Below, in pieces: positions 1 to 13,696 of a stretch of DNA of 64,000 nt. The position numbers and the translations under genes are program-made. The notes beneath the pieces are model-generated. The model did not search any database, was not told the origin of the DNA, and was given only the letters and a program-made list of their open reading frames with translations. The stretch is from contig VZTJ01000638.1 in assembly GCA_013397795.1 (NCBI GenBank), positions 883,586 to 947,585 of the forward strand, written 5' to 3'. The stretch comes from Orthonyx spaldingii. Its lineage: Eukaryota > Chordata > Aves > Passeriformes > Orthonychidae. Within the stretch, counting starts at the first letter, position 1, and each line of letters opens with the position of its first letter.

Positions 1-3000
1 GCTGCACTAAACTCCAAAAAAAAAAGCAAGGGGGTTGGCAATGGGAGGGGAGGAGGGGCAGATGTAAGCAGGAGGATGAATGTTAGTTCCTAAGTCTGAG
101 ATCCTTTTGATTCTGCCTGTAGATCACACTGCTGATTATGTTACAAAACAGAAGATAATTCTTTGGATCGCCGTATTTCTCTCAACTCCAGCCCACTACG
201 ATCCAACGTCTGCTTTTTTAATACAGGAATCTGAGTCTGCCAGTTTGCTATCCTTTCTGAGAAAATCCATCAGAAGGAAGGGAAGCAGGCAAGCTATCAT
301 CATATCCCACTGATGTCCAGGAAACGCCAGCCTAGCAGCTGTCACAACAAAGGAACTTCAAAGTCACAGCAAAAAAACTAACAATTGCCCTTACTAACAC
401 TGTGTCATTAATGAAAAACTTCGTAAGAATTAGAATCAGCTTAAGAAGGAAAAAGAATAATTAAAAAAAAAAAAAAAATAGGATAGGCAGAGGGGTATTT
501 GGTTGTTGATTTCCCCCCTCCCTTTTTGAAGGAGAGATCCAAACGCCCACATTCTCCATAACGTCCTTGATTAAATTCTTCAAGAAAGTTATCATTCATG
601 CCACCTCTAACCTTATGTCCTCTTACTGAAAATTTTCAAGGAAAAATGCTTCCATCACGTCCTTGGTGCAAGAACTCAAGGATGTGCCTTTCTCATGAGC
701 TCAGAAAATCTTAAAACCCCTTGTCTCCTTGGAGGAAGTAAACAGATGTCTGCCAAACACTTAGGTTTACATAACATTTCTTCCCTCTTATTTATTGAAA
801 AAAAGGGTCTTTTTAGAAAGCACTTCATATTTTGAGAACACTGAATGCTTTCTTTCCTTTTTTTAGTATTTTTGGCAAAACATGTTTTTGATTATTTAAA
901 GATAATCTCTATTTTAAATTGCATCTGACTCACATAACCTCCATACTTTAGAAACCACAATGAAAGTGCCATATATTAACTATAAATGAATAGGGAGTGA
1001 GTCAGTGAATAGTTAAGGACATTCCATGAAAATGCATGAAATGCATACTAAGTTTCTAGAAAAATATTCTATTTCATTTTTAGAATTAACAGTACAGATT
1101 AACTGGAACAAAGGAAATACTGGGGTTTTTAAAATCCCAGATGCAATGTGTTTTATTTTCCTTATGTGTCTTTGTCTACTGTACAAAGAAACCTGTGGAG
1201 AAGTGACAGAAACAGCAGTGTTTTCAGAGAAAAAATAGTCACAGCTTGTACATACTAAAGGATTTCTGCAATTATGGGTGAGTTTTTAACTCTTTCACTG
1301 GGAATACCTCATTTTTTTGGCCTTTTACAAGGCCCTCTTACAATATCAACTTACAGAAATTACTTTAGGGAAATTGCATGTTGTCCTCTAGTTACTGAGT
1401 TCAAGTGTGCTTAAGTTCAGTGCTTTGAGTATTAAAAAAAAAGAGAGAAAACAAGCTGCTACTTCTACTTGTCAAGGCTTGTATTCTCAGCAATGGCTTA
1501 ATATTGAATATATGAAGAAGTTCATGAAATACTAACTGAAGTTAACCATCATGTTTGCAGATCCAAACACTGGGGAGTCATGCCCCTTCCACATGCATCC
1601 CAGATCCAGTAGGCATGGTATAAATAACTACATAAAAATCCTAAGTAGGGGACATGAGACAAACAGAATGCTTACAGCACAGGATTATGGCTATAAAGAG
1701 AGTCATAATAACTCCCATTCCATCAAACTCACAGCTACTGTCTGAAAAACAAGTTTTTTCAAGATCAAAATCTGACAGAGGTAAAACATTTACTACAGAT
1801 GAACCTAAGACAAAAGTTCTCCATTCCAACGTAAAAGCAACAAAAGCTGACTGGACCATAATCTGAGCATGAACTCTAAACATGATGTGGAAACACAACC
1901 AGGATAGGGCCTTAGCTATCCTGACAGATATAATTCACTTCCAGAAAAACCATTAACCACATAGGTGCTGAGCCTGTTGAAGCACAAAGCTAGGGAGAAA
2001 CAACAACAAAAACCCGCCGTGGTAAGTAAGGAAATCCTCAGTGGACCCAGGTGCACTAAACCCAAAGGCATGAAATATTCTTTCCTACTGCCTTTCTTGA
2101 CTTAGGCTGCACTAAGTGTTTGGATGGAGAATGCAGGTTGAGTTCCAGCAAAATTATCCAGCCACATCTCAGCTATCCCCCTGGAATGGATGAGTAGGCA
2201 GTCAGGGACACCCCAAAAATAACAGAAGATAACGGTATTGATTAATCTCACATTGAAACATGGGGACTGGAGAGAAGAGGCTCTTGTAGCCAGTATTCTG
2301 CAGTCATAAATTAAGGTCATGCAGAGCTCTGGGGACAGACCACGTGTTAACCCCAAAGTCTGTGTTGGTGGAATCTCAGCTTTTTTCAACCCCTGCTCAT
2401 CTGTCACTACCACACAGGGCAAGTTCAGGGTTCAAAAGACAGTCCACCCACCTATACCTTTGCCTCACAGCAATATTCAGCAATCCTCTCTGTTAAATGA
2501 CAGCTTGGGACAGCAGTTCTTTGAGCCGAGTAACTAAATAAAGAATCCCCGGGCAGGCTACTAGTAACAAATCTTAAATCAGCGGCTGTTTTCTAAACAT
2601 GATAAAATGAGGATTTCCTCAAATGAGACTGGTGTGGGAGATCCTAAACCCCTCCCCACTTAATCCCTACAGGGGAAAAAAAAAAAAGGTGTTTCCCCTC
2701 ACAGCTACTGCAAATCTTTTCAACCTCTTCTCCAACGGAGAGGCACCCTCCCCTGACATCTCTGCCAATAAAACGAGAAGGAGGAGCGAAACTCAGTGAG
2801 ATATAAAAATATATCTGGATTCCTTTTTGTATCATTTGCTGGTTTTATTTTTGGACTGTTTACCCACTGAGGTGACATGATCTGTAGCAACACAGCATAA
2901 CCCCAAAACCCAGCATCCCTCTCGGCAACACTTGCTCTGGTGCATCCAGGCTGAAGCTAAACGATGGCTGAGGGCGCAGAAGCAGATCGTCCACACTCGG

Positions 3001-6000
3001 AAAATGAAACAACTGACAGAAGGGTAAAAGAATTCTTATTCTTGAGGTTTCAGATTGTAGGTGGCCACATGTGCCAGGTAGCTAAGGATGGAAAGGCTCT
3101 TCCCAAGAGTATGACTGGGGCAAACAGTCCAGCATTTTCAGTTGGGAAGATACTAGTTCTAGTGAGCCTAAGGAAAGCAGCAACTGCCTTCTATTATGTA
3201 ACTTTTTCGAAGACATTTTTCAATAGCAGAAGGACTAAATAGGTCACAGCAAAACCTCACGTGCTGTCAGCAAAGATTAGTAGTGGTTTTGCGGAACTAA
3301 TCTCTTCTGTAATTGAAAATGGCCCATCTCTTCAGCCTTCCTTGACAGCCTTCCTCTCTGGCCTCTGTCTTACCAAACAGTCTCCCATTTTGCCCAGCCA
3401 GGTACTTTTACAAAGCAGAACAAGGTGCTTTTAAGAAATCAAAATCCCCAGCCCAGCAAACTGAAGGATATTTCAAAACATATCTGGCTCACCTGGTGCA
3501 ATTCCCTCCTCCACTTCCAGCAGTTTAAAAAGAAAGCAGAATTACTGAAGTTGGGCACACTCCCAGCCTTGTATCTGGAGTACTATAAAGAATGGCATTT
3601 GGTTTGCTTTCTCCTGTACATACCTGTGAAGCAGAACCTCCTTATATTCAGCCACGCCAGAAAAAAAAATATTACAGTAACCTAATATCACACAAGCTTA
3701 AGGGCCTATCCCCAGATGTTTGCTCAGAGTTGTCCAGTGAATCCAAAGCCACAAACACAAACCTATTCCATACACAGAAAACCTTTCAATACAGCTATTG
3801 CTTCCCAGTGAGTTAGAGTATGCATGAAACACTGGGTACTGCTCTGAAGTTGGAAGCAAGCACTATTTATACTGCAACAGAGAGCAAGTTTGGTCTTAAC
3901 AGGAGGGATGCCAGCTTCCCAAGCTGGCATGCAGGATGGTTTTGCACACAGGAAAACAAAAATGAGGAACAGAGGGCAGAGGGGGGAGCAAGAACTATAG
4001 TCCTCACTCCTTCTGTCTGTATCTGTTACGAGTGCAAAACCAGCTGTAAACAGTAAAGAAGTTCCTATTTAGCAAAAATACCATCCCAATTATACAGTGG
4101 TCATGACAGTTTAATATTTTTAGACTTAAATTAGTCCACTACAATTTGCTAGAACCTTCTAACTAAACTAAACATACAGTCTAAATCTGCAGCCTGTATC
4201 AGAATGAATAAGTACGTGTTGATGACTCTTGGAGCTGTGGGGTAAAAGTCTATGAAAAACCAGTTTTTAATGTGATTGCACCAACTTACAGAGATGAAAG
4301 AAGAGGATAAAAGGAAAAAGAAAACACCTAACGTGTCATGTTAATCATTTGCCAGGATATTCCAAAATGCTATTCTTCATTACATTTCCTTGAGTCTTCT
4401 GCATATATTCTGTTAGTGACAGCTTGATTCTGCCTACGCTTATCAAATGAATGGGTGCATGTACAGCCATATGATGGAAAAAGGGCTTCTCCATAAAAAC
4501 AGCAGCTGAGGGCAGCTTGCTGCCACCAGAATGAACCCTCCATGCTGGAGCTCATCCTGCAGGAGCCCTTGGGAGAGCAGAACTTGAGACACAGGTGAAC
4601 CCGGCTGCCCAGAGTCCAACAGCCACCACTGAAGCACCATTTGGTCTTGGCAGCTCTCAGAAATGGGGGGCACCAGACTGGTGAGATTTTGTGTGCACTC
4701 ATGTGTGATCTCTGGGCTAGGTAAGACTGTGGGCTTTCTACCACCTTCATGCAGAATACGCTCCAGGACTTCAGCTCATGCAAGTCTCAGGAAGTTTTTT
4801 ATGATTCAGGCTGAAATTTTTCCTTGCTGAGTTTTACCCCTTTGAACATCTTAAAATAATTCCCTTTTTGTCTTAATATTTTACACCCTTCAAATACTTG
4901 TAGATTGTTATCATATGTCTTAGTCATCATTTAGTCCAAACTGTACATATTAAAATCTTGTAATCTTTGCTCATATTTCAATCTCTTCAGCCTCTTAACT
5001 TCTGTTGCTCTTCTCTGAAATCTCCACTGAATTCTTGACAAGTTTTTGGCAACAGAGTGGCCAGAATAATAGTGTCATGGACACCTTACGGCTGTACAGA
5101 GATGAAGAGGGAAACTTGTGCAACACCAAAATGACATTAGCTCTTCCCCAAAAAACAACAAATATGTCTAATCTGTTGTTCAGGATCACTTATTTTTAGT
5201 GGCTGCATCACAAAATACTCTGAAATACAAGTACAAATATTCACCTAAAAATACTAAATCGGAGACAAGAGTTTAGTATACTCAAACCTATGTTTAACTA
5301 ATCTTCATGTCATCTGTGAGGAAGGTGACATGGAACAGTATTTACCTGGAATACCAAAGAGCAAATGGCTGAAGGGAAGTCTCAAAAGACAAGACTCCCA
5401 GAAACAAAGAATCTAAACAGTTTCTTCACCACAAACCAAACTAAAGAGCAAATTGCAATCAAAGAGGTAAGGAGACAAAGCAACATTTAAGAAAAGAAGT
5501 ATTTTAAAATAGATACAACTCTTCCAAACCCTGTAAAATTCTAGCATACAAAATCTCTACAAAAGAAGTCAAAGCATGGTAGGTTTCTGTGTTGTATATT
5601 TGGACTGTAGATATATTCTTCAGGTAAATCTGATCAGGCATGGGACCAAGATGCACATAATCTAACTATTATCTTCCTAAAAGTTAGATATCTAACTGAA
5701 GCCACCATAATCATCTCCAGAGAGCCATTAATCCCATCCTAAAACTGTAATATATTTAGGATGAATAGCTCTCTAGAGGTATTTCTCCTCCTCTCTACTG
5801 ATAACAGAGGGAGACTAAATGGCTGTCTTGACTGCATTTTCCTTGAAGATAACTGTTAAGTAACCTGTACCCAAACATCATTTATAGCAGCTGGTCTCTA
5901 AAGGAATTAATGTAAGCAATCGGGTTGTGCAGGCATGTCAAATATTATCTCCTCTGGAATTTTCCAATTATTTGGTATTAAAACCAAAGCAAGCAACCAG

Positions 6001-7334
6001 CTAACTACCAGAAAAAAAAAAAAAATAAAATTCATATTCGGAAGAACTCCCACTTTTCCAAGTACTAAATCAAGGACTACTAAATATCTGCTTGCATGTA
6101 AGATTTCCTTCCATACAAGTCTCGCAACATTTGTGGGAACATGACAGGTACAGGATGACAGAAATCTGTCACTGCTGTTAGAGGTAGGGTTCACATGCTC
6201 GGAAGTGGCTATTAACTGACTGAAGTCTGGGAAAGAGCATTGAACCTTCATCTGGTTCACAACAGGTTGAAACAGAAAACAAGCATGAACAAAGTTACTC
6301 AATAGAGACAACTCACACAAAGCTGGGACAGAAATCAGGCAAAAAAAGTTTCATTTTAGAGGACAATTACAGGAAACCATATGGTTGCAATGGCACTGAT
6401 CTGCAAAACTTCCAAAAACTTCCAGAAAAGCATGTCTGAGGAAAAGTGAGAGAAGAAGAGTGAGTCTATTAAGAAATAGCTCACATGAGAAAACACAAAC
6501 ACTCGATACAATAAATGTGCAAGCTAAGAGAAAAGAAATAATTTTTTAAAAGAAGAAAAGAAGTGGGGATTTAAAAAGAAAATGGCAACCAGAAATATAA
6601 GAAAAGAAATATATTGATAATAGAAGCCACTTTTAAGTCAGTAAATTCAGATTACAATGGAATTAAGTGGCTTTTAAGTGAAGTCAGGATACTCTCCTGA
6701 ACACTCCAGCTCAGGGAGGCAACACAGGAACAAGATACAACAAAGAGACCATAAGGAATAATAATAAAAAAAATCTACAAAAAACCACCTGAAGGATATC
6801 AAGGCTCAAAAGTGACTACAATTTTCTAGAAGCAAGGCTGAAGGAATCTGTGGTCCTCATTGTCCTCACAGCAGAGGCAGGGATGAGGCAAGGACACAAA
6901 GACTGGAGATAACTGCATCACACATGGATACAACTGGCACCTCTAATGAGAGATTTTACTTATTTGACCATGGGAAACATGGTTAAGGATAAGAGGACAT
7001 TCACCTCACACAAATGGAGGAGGATGTCTGGGCACTAACTTGCTAACGTGCAGAAGATCTTTTAATAAGCACTAACATGGGCGGGTGGTAAAAAAAAATC
7101 TAACAGCTAAGTATAAACAACAGTTTATAATGAAATATAATAATAATAATAGTGATGATGCTGTAATATAGTAATAGTGAAAGCACAGGCTATCCTAATG
7201 AAGAGGAAAGAAAGAGAATAGCAGGGTTTTAACATCGCTAAAGGATCTTTACTGCTATCAAGATAGGAAAAAAATCCTGAAGAAAACAGGGTATCAGAAT
7301 ACATAAGTATAAAAATTACACAAACATGTAGAGA
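1..7334. other. No gene seen; AT-rich anonymous DNA
   Basis: I see no exon, RNA gene or recognisable young repeat. The longest open frames are two minus-strand frames of 137 codons (4,370-4,783 and 5,907-6,320). Neither resembles a known family, and the second reads through a poly-Phe run made by a poly-A tract. Simple features are a 16-base A run at 463-478 and an AAT-type repeat near 7,137-7,150. The part just before 7,335 may include further, more decayed sequence of the CR1 element that follows, but the match becomes too weak to claim. Confidence 0.6.
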
Positions 7335-8650
7335 CAAAATCATAATGGTTCAAAGCACAAACTTAACAAGGAATGTCAAGAATAGCAAGAACCCATTCTA
7401 TTAGCACATTTAGGTAGATGAGGAAAAATGTAGCTCTGTTAATCAACGTAGAGGAAGTTCAACTGACAGATGATGTGAGTAGGCTGAAATGCTTAACACC
7501 TTTTTTTACCACCATTCATTCAAAATTTCAAGTGGAGAGACACAGATAATTCACTTAATACTCACGAAGAGAGGAATGGTCTTACTCCAGAAAAAATGGC
7601 AAACAAATTAGGGAGTACTAAGCTAAGTTAAATATTTTCCAAGTCATTTGTATATGAATTCATCCTGGTCTCCTTAAAGAATTGTCTGAAGCATACTTTG
7701 AGACTTTGTAGAAGGCAAGAAAAGACTCAAAGAATAAATCTAGTACCTACCATGCAAAGAGAGAGAGGGGGGAAAAAAAAAGAATAATGGGGGAATACCA
7801 GACCACAGAATTTAAGATTAATTCCCAGAAAACTAGTGTGCAATGAATCAAACCAGCTTTTAAGCACCTAAATATAAAGATGAGTAACACTCAACACTGA
7901 TTTAAGAACAAATCATGCCAAAACAGCCTAATTTCCTTCTCAACAGGAAAAGAAACCTTGTAGAAAGCAAATGTCATGTACCTTGACTTTATTTTGGCCT
8001 TTGACATCTTATATATTTTCATATGCAAGCTAGGAACAAAACAAGCATATCCATGGTATCACACAGATGCAAATCTATTTTGGATAAGGGAATCCACGTA
8101 GTAATTATGAAAATACAAGAATGCATCAACTGGGTTTCTGCCCTAAGTTTTGTTCTATTTGACTTTTTTATTAATAACCTAGATGATGAAATAGAAAACA
8201 TTTTTATTAAACCTGCAGACAAATGAACCTAGGAGGGCACTGAGTGGCTGAATAAAATTCAGAATTACCTTGGCAAATAAAAGAAATCTCAAGAGGCACT
8301 GGATGAGATTCAACAGGACTACAGGTAATGTACCTGGGCAGAAATTATTAATGACACAAATACAAGATGGTGATAGTTGAGCAGGCAGCAGTTTTTCAGA
8401 AAAGAATCTGTGAATTTTCAGAAAAGTTCCTGTGAATTATAAGCTTGATATAAGTTAGCAATATTTGACAAACAAGGAGTCAATCATCTTTTTAAGGTTT
8501 GTAAAAAGAGACATGTATCTGCAAGGACAGAGGAGGTAATCTTTCAGCTCTATTCAATTTGGGGAACTTTTGGGATGTAAGCAGAGAAATTGTAGGTAGT
8601 GCTTACAAAGGAGATGTGAAGCATCCACAAAAGAAAAAAACAAACCAAAA
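7335..8650 (+). mobile_element. Ancient CR1 LINE, decayed ORF2 (reverse transcriptase part)
   Basis: The order of short matches follows the ORF2 of old sauropsid CR1 elements. They run from the linker before the RT (near 7,480-7,510), through the stretch around AAGAACAAATCATGCC (about 7,905) and the position of the 'LDFSKAFDT' motif (decayed, about 7,980-8,010), to the 'FINDLDxGxE..KFADDTK' block. That block is still partly readable at 8,160-8,225, where it reads INNLDDEIENIFIKPADK. The catalytic F-A-D-D has become P-A-D-K and is followed by a stop. Matches continue to about 8,600 through the region before the 3' end. Many frameshifts and stops show it is long dead. The family is inferred from remembered consensus, and both boundaries are approximate. 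Confidence 0.85.
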
Positions 8651-11600
8651 CTATGTTAGAGACTAACAGAAACTCTTTAGAACAGAATCTAATACCTGCT
8701 AGACCTTTCCACTAGCCTGATGCCAGCAACAAGTCACACCAAAGAAGCAGCAGGAAATTAAAAATAAAATTGGTCATCTGCTCACCAGGAGGGAAAGAAA
8801 AATGAATAAAAGGTAAGAAACTCCTTGAAATCAGCAGCAAAAGTAGAGTGCTGGAAATCAATTGCACCAGGGCACAGTATTTTGGTTTTTTAACAAAAAC
8901 TTGATGAGTTTGTTAAAAACACATTTATCCAGACTGTACTACTGTATTAAGAGAGCATAAATTCTAGTAAGTAAGCGTCAACTCTATTTACTTTCAGTGT
9001 TTTCAAACTCTTCCAAAAGCAATGAAGTTTCTTGGTACCAAAACATCGGCAATGACACCTCCCAGTTCTGTCATGAACCCCAAGTGTGCACAGGTGGAGA
9101 CAAGTCTGTACTGTTCCTTCTTCCCCTTCAAAACAGACCTCTCCACCCCGTCACCTTCCCATCCTTCTAATGCAGATTCTACTTACACCAGCTATTTACA
9201 CAAATCACTGCCCACGCCCTTCTGTCATGGCTAATCCCACAGTACTGGTCCCTGCTTCATTCCCTCCCTGCCTTCCTCACGCCCTCAAAACCAGGGTCCA
9301 GCTCCATCCTCTTACTCCTATCCCACTCCCGGCTCTCTTCCCCATGATTCCTGCCCCCTGTTGCCTTGGGTCTGCTCCCGTGTCTTGAGGAGAAGGTTCA
9401 TATCCTGACAGGGTCAGTGCTTTGGCAGCAGCTGCTGGGGTGGAGCAGGCTGGGTTACCACCACCAAGAGAACCAAGTTACCACCTGCCCCATTACTTGC
9501 CTGAAGCACTTTTCAGATGTTCGGGGCAAATACCTGAGGAAGAATGTTTATCATGTGGTCAGATAAGAATCTTGGCAGCAGGGCTGGGAGTTTCTAGCTC
9601 TTTGAGTGGCTCAAATATCTCAATGGATTGTTCCAGTCTGTGGCAAATATCATAAAAGAAGACTGTAGAGAAATGATTTCCCAAGTCAGGTTTCATAACT
9701 TTTTGCCTGCCTAGAAGACAGGCACTTCAGCTGTCCCAGCGTATAAAACTTCACACAGCAGTTCGTGTTACCTGGGCTGTGACTCCAGACAAAATGCCTT
9801 CTGGCAGATCTCCCTGAGCTCAGGACTTCACTTGGAGGCATAAAACCCTGCAGATACTGCTAAGCACCATGGTGTCTGATTCCCAGGATCACACACAGAA
9901 GACACAGCTGGCCAGCAGGGTGGTCTGATGCATCTCGAATACGGAGATCCAGAGCAGAAGAGACACTGCTGTGCTGCCTTTGCCAACACATGGATTGCAC
10001 AAAGGCTCTTTCCATCAATTAAAGTCCACCTACTTGACAGGGAGCTATAAAATAACAAAAAAATCATGTCTTAAAGAGGGGTAAATACATAGTATCTTGC
10101 CTCAGGAAACACAAGAAGTTTTCAATTCTTCTTGAATAACAAATAGAGGCATAGGTAAAAAGGCCTACTCTGACTAGTGTGGTGGCAGAACAGGTTGGAG
10201 AAGGAGAACAAGATTAAGTTTCAACATTTTTTGAAAAAATTGAACTATTACCCAAATTCATTATTCAAACACTTCTTATACATTCAGACTCTTTCCAAAT
10301 GCACTGCTAATAAACACAGGTGTCAGTGTAGGAGTAAGCACACATATGAACTATTTTGTGTATTTCTGTGATGACTGCACCTAACCCTGAAGCCACTGAA
10401 ATTCTGCTAATAACAAGACACAATATGTCCACAGGATAACAAAACTGAGATACCAGGAAGCAAATCCATGCCATAGTGATTCATGTTTCTGACTCTGTCT
10501 AGTTGCTCAGTGTTGTCTGCTTCTACATTACTTGAAACCTCAAATATCCAAACAGCTTTCCTAATATCCACATATAAAACTTCAGAAAAATTAAGCCATT
10601 TCCTTTAATGCGTGAATCAACCTGTAGATTGCCTAATATCTAGTGCAAAGGAACAGTGAGATGATGAGCTTACTAAAAATAAACAAACAAAAAAATCTCT
10701 TTCATATGGCTAGCATGAATATCCATTACTAAGTCAAACAGAACTCAAACTGATTGAAAACCTACATTATCCAAAGACTTGGCCAAATTTACCATGACAG
10801 AGTAAGGCAGGAACTTCCTCCATGGCTAGTTTTTTCCAGACTTATTCATGAGAAGGCTTTCCTTACCTACCTCAAAAGTGTTTGGTACTTTCAGAAGTTG
10901 AGATGACCAAAGCATACAAACAACTTGATTTCTTTAACAGTTCCTGCCTTCCTACAGATAGCCATACTTTTTACTTCCATCTGAATATCACACGCTGCAA
11001 TTACACACCTTCTTAAAACAATATTTTGGGCAAAAATGTCATGCCATTTATCTGGAATTTCTAAGCTCACTGGACCTAAGAGCCTGCTGGCCACAATTAT
11101 CTAAAATTTCTCTTCTAGATGGATATACTACCAGAAGTTCTCTGCACCCAGCAGCTTCGGCACGTGCTTCTGGGCGTTAAGCACTTTGGTAGAAAGCGGC
11201 TACTTATTTAGAAACATAAATACGGAATTGGGCAAGTAAGATGAGATAATTAGTTCTTTCAAAGCTTAAGTCTTGACAGTTTTAAGATGTATGTTTTCAT
11301 ATGTAAAAACCTCAGAGCAGTTAGCATACTTGAACAAACACCCCCTCTTTGATGCTAGCAGGGATCTATCTCCAATGAAGCTTTCAAGTTGATTACTTAC
11401 TTTCTCTATTGGCTTGATCGAACTAAAACCTACAGATATTTTCAAAATCCATCCTTATGCTGAGGGTTTTCACTGTGCAAATCCAAGGTTGTTTAGCATG
11501 GAGATTTTATCAACTAACTCACAATTATTCATTAATTATGAAATTTATGAATTAACAGCGTTTTAACCTTATATGTGTACTTAGGAACAAAGTCAAATTA

Positions 11601-12802
11601 AACAGCTGTAATACAGGTAAGGCTGGTAACTGCACTCTAAAAGACTCTTCAGAGCACAATCTCAACATACAATTATGAGCTCCTGTTTTCACACTGTACA
11701 TAGGCCTCTTTAAGAGAAAATTAGTTTCTCCCGAGCAGCTTGTCATTACTATGCTCCCACCATATTCTGTACTGCCATCACAACCAAACAAACCCATCCC
11801 AAAATCCTCTTTCTCATCTTTGACCTACACTGGAGTAGTCAAATGTAAGTAAAGCAGAACCAGAACTTGTGAATACACTTGCTTTTCTTGTAATAATTCT
11901 AGAATTCATTGCAAATACACAGTATCTCTAACTTTGGTATGTTTTATACTGGAATTTTGTATGTACAAACTGACTGCAACAGAAAGTCACCTTCAGTATC
12001 TGTGGACCCTTCAACAACTGCACAGGAAAACAACAGTGTCCAAGGAGAGGGAGGGCAAACAGTACTGCTCTGTCAACAACAGTGCAACAGTTGGCATTAT
12101 GATATTTCCCTCAAACCAAACAAGCTATTGAAATGTGTTTTGTTTTGGATCCCCAGTATAGAATTAATTGCTTGGGACAGTTTATCTATCTCTTAAGTCA
12201 AGCCTGCATGGGGATATTGAGAATGTTAAGGCAAATCAACTAAAGATTGGACACCAATGTGCAGACATTTAATTGTCTTGAAGCTGTGAGTAGATGCTTT
12301 AATTCAACAGCAAAGCTCCCTGTAGCTCCTTATTCAGTTAAGCTACATTGGTCTAAGACTAATTTACTCCTGAATTAAAGCAGCTCCCCAAGGACTCAGC
12401 ACAACTCATTTTTGCATACTAACTTCATGCACTTAACCAATTTGCCTCAGCTCTTCCTGAGTTCCCCAAACCTTACAGAGTTTTCAGCCTACAGCTGAAG
12501 GGAGCTTGGCTACTTCATCTCCAATGCTGGGAACATCAAACTGAGCGCTTTCCTCAACATTTTCCTTCTAGAACCCAGAAAAAAATCTCCCCAGAATTAA
12601 AGAGAAATTCCTTCCTTAGCTGCTTCCTGCTCCAAGGTGGCAATTCGGTGGATTTGGAGTTTATCATTACCTTGCTCCTACTCTCACTCTTCAATTTTGT
12701 GGAAGGCAGTTCTTGGGAACTGGCACGTTCACACATACAGGAAACAACCAGAAACAGACAATGAACAAAATGCAGGTGGATACTAAACCCAAAGTAGGAT
12801 TT
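8651..12802. other. No gene seen
   Basis: AT-rich sequence with only short frames; the longest is 100 codons at 9,086-9,388 in a locally C-rich stretch (about 9,120-9,380). No splice-site pairs bound a plausible coding segment. I recognise no repeat here. Confidence 0.55.
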
Positions 12803-12988
12803 GAACTATCACATCATCTTATTTAGAGGCTTCCAATGGTATCAAAGCCATAATCTACTGATACTGGTTTTGCTCATCATGATTTGGAAACGACAATCAT
12901 ATCACCATGTTTTACTGTTTCTCATCACAACCACTGTTGTGGTATCTCAGCACATCTGGAAATGAATTATATCCCATGAATTCAATGC
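12803..12988 (+). repeat. Copy 1 of a duplicated segment of about 186 bp
   Basis: This segment is alignable almost end to end with 13,511-13,696. Shared landmarks in the same order include GAACT.TCA.ATCATC, TCAAAGC, 'ACTGATACTGGTTTT' against 'ACTGACACTGGTTTT', TTTGGAAAC, TATCACCATG, TTTCTCATCACAACCACTGTTG and the ending CCATG.ATTCAAT. Differences are mostly single bases with few small indels, so the copies have diverged moderately. The flanks do not match. It is either a local direct duplication or two insertions of one unrecognised element. Confidence 0.88.
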
Positions 12989-13510
12989 TAATTCAGTTCA
13001 ATACTAATCCTAAACTGGGATTGATGTTTTTCAAAATATTCTAATAAAATTACCTATACAAAGGATCAATTATTTTTAAAACAAATTGGTTGCTTCCTTG
13101 CTGTGAGAGCTCAGACTGCCTTTTTATTTAGGTCAAAATGTAAAGCACTTCTCAGGCTATAAGCACTTAGGAGAAGTAAAGATGTCCTTCTTCCATCCAG
13201 GGTCATTAAATCTTACCTGGATGGTGGCAGTGGTTGGGGAACACTTTATTTTGGCCTTACTGCTTGGATGTGCAGGTTTCAGTGATGTTTTGAGTGTACC
13301 CACACAGACACACTTGTGCACACACTTGTGCAGACAATATCCCAAGGCACCTCATAAAATTAAGTTCATTGACTGAGCTATCAGAATGATAAACTAGGGT
13401 TAGAGGCCCTACTGTACTGCAGCTAGCTAAAAGGAGTGTTTAGAGGAATAAACAAATATACATAATGCCTGCCATTTCCTTTCCCCAAAATAAATTCATT
13501 CATTATAAAC
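12989..13510. other. Spacer between the two duplicate copies; no gene seen
   Basis: About 520 bp of AT-rich sequence separates the repeat copies. It contains no frame longer than 64 codons and I see no similarity to the repeated unit. Two overlapping frames of 62 and 64 codons on opposite strands near 13,157-13,376 look like chance. Confidence 0.5.
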
Positions 13511-13696
13511 GAACTGTCATATCATCATCTTTAGAGACTTCAAATCGTGTCAAAGCTGTATTTACTGACACTGGTTTTTGTTCAGCACAATTTGGAAACT
13601 GCAATCTTATCACCATGCTCTAACATTTCTCATCACAACCACTGTTGCGGTACCCCAGCACTTTCTGGCAATGAACCATATTCCATGGATTCAATC
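13511..13696 (+). repeat. Copy 2 of a duplicated segment of about 186 bp
   Basis: Second copy of the segment at 12,803-12,988, in direct orientation, starting 708 bp downstream of the first. It has nearly the same length and differs at scattered single positions. No terminal inverted repeats and no poly-A tail are visible at either end, so it does not look like a standard MITE or LINE end. Confidence 0.88.

Noticed and set aside
4370..4783. 137-codon minus-strand frame
   Set aside because: No recognisable domain, overlapped by another frame on the same strand, and no splice or promoter context.
5907..6320. 137-codon minus-strand frame with a hydrophobic stretch
   Set aside because: The apparent membrane segment is a Phe run from a poly-A tract; no family is recognised.
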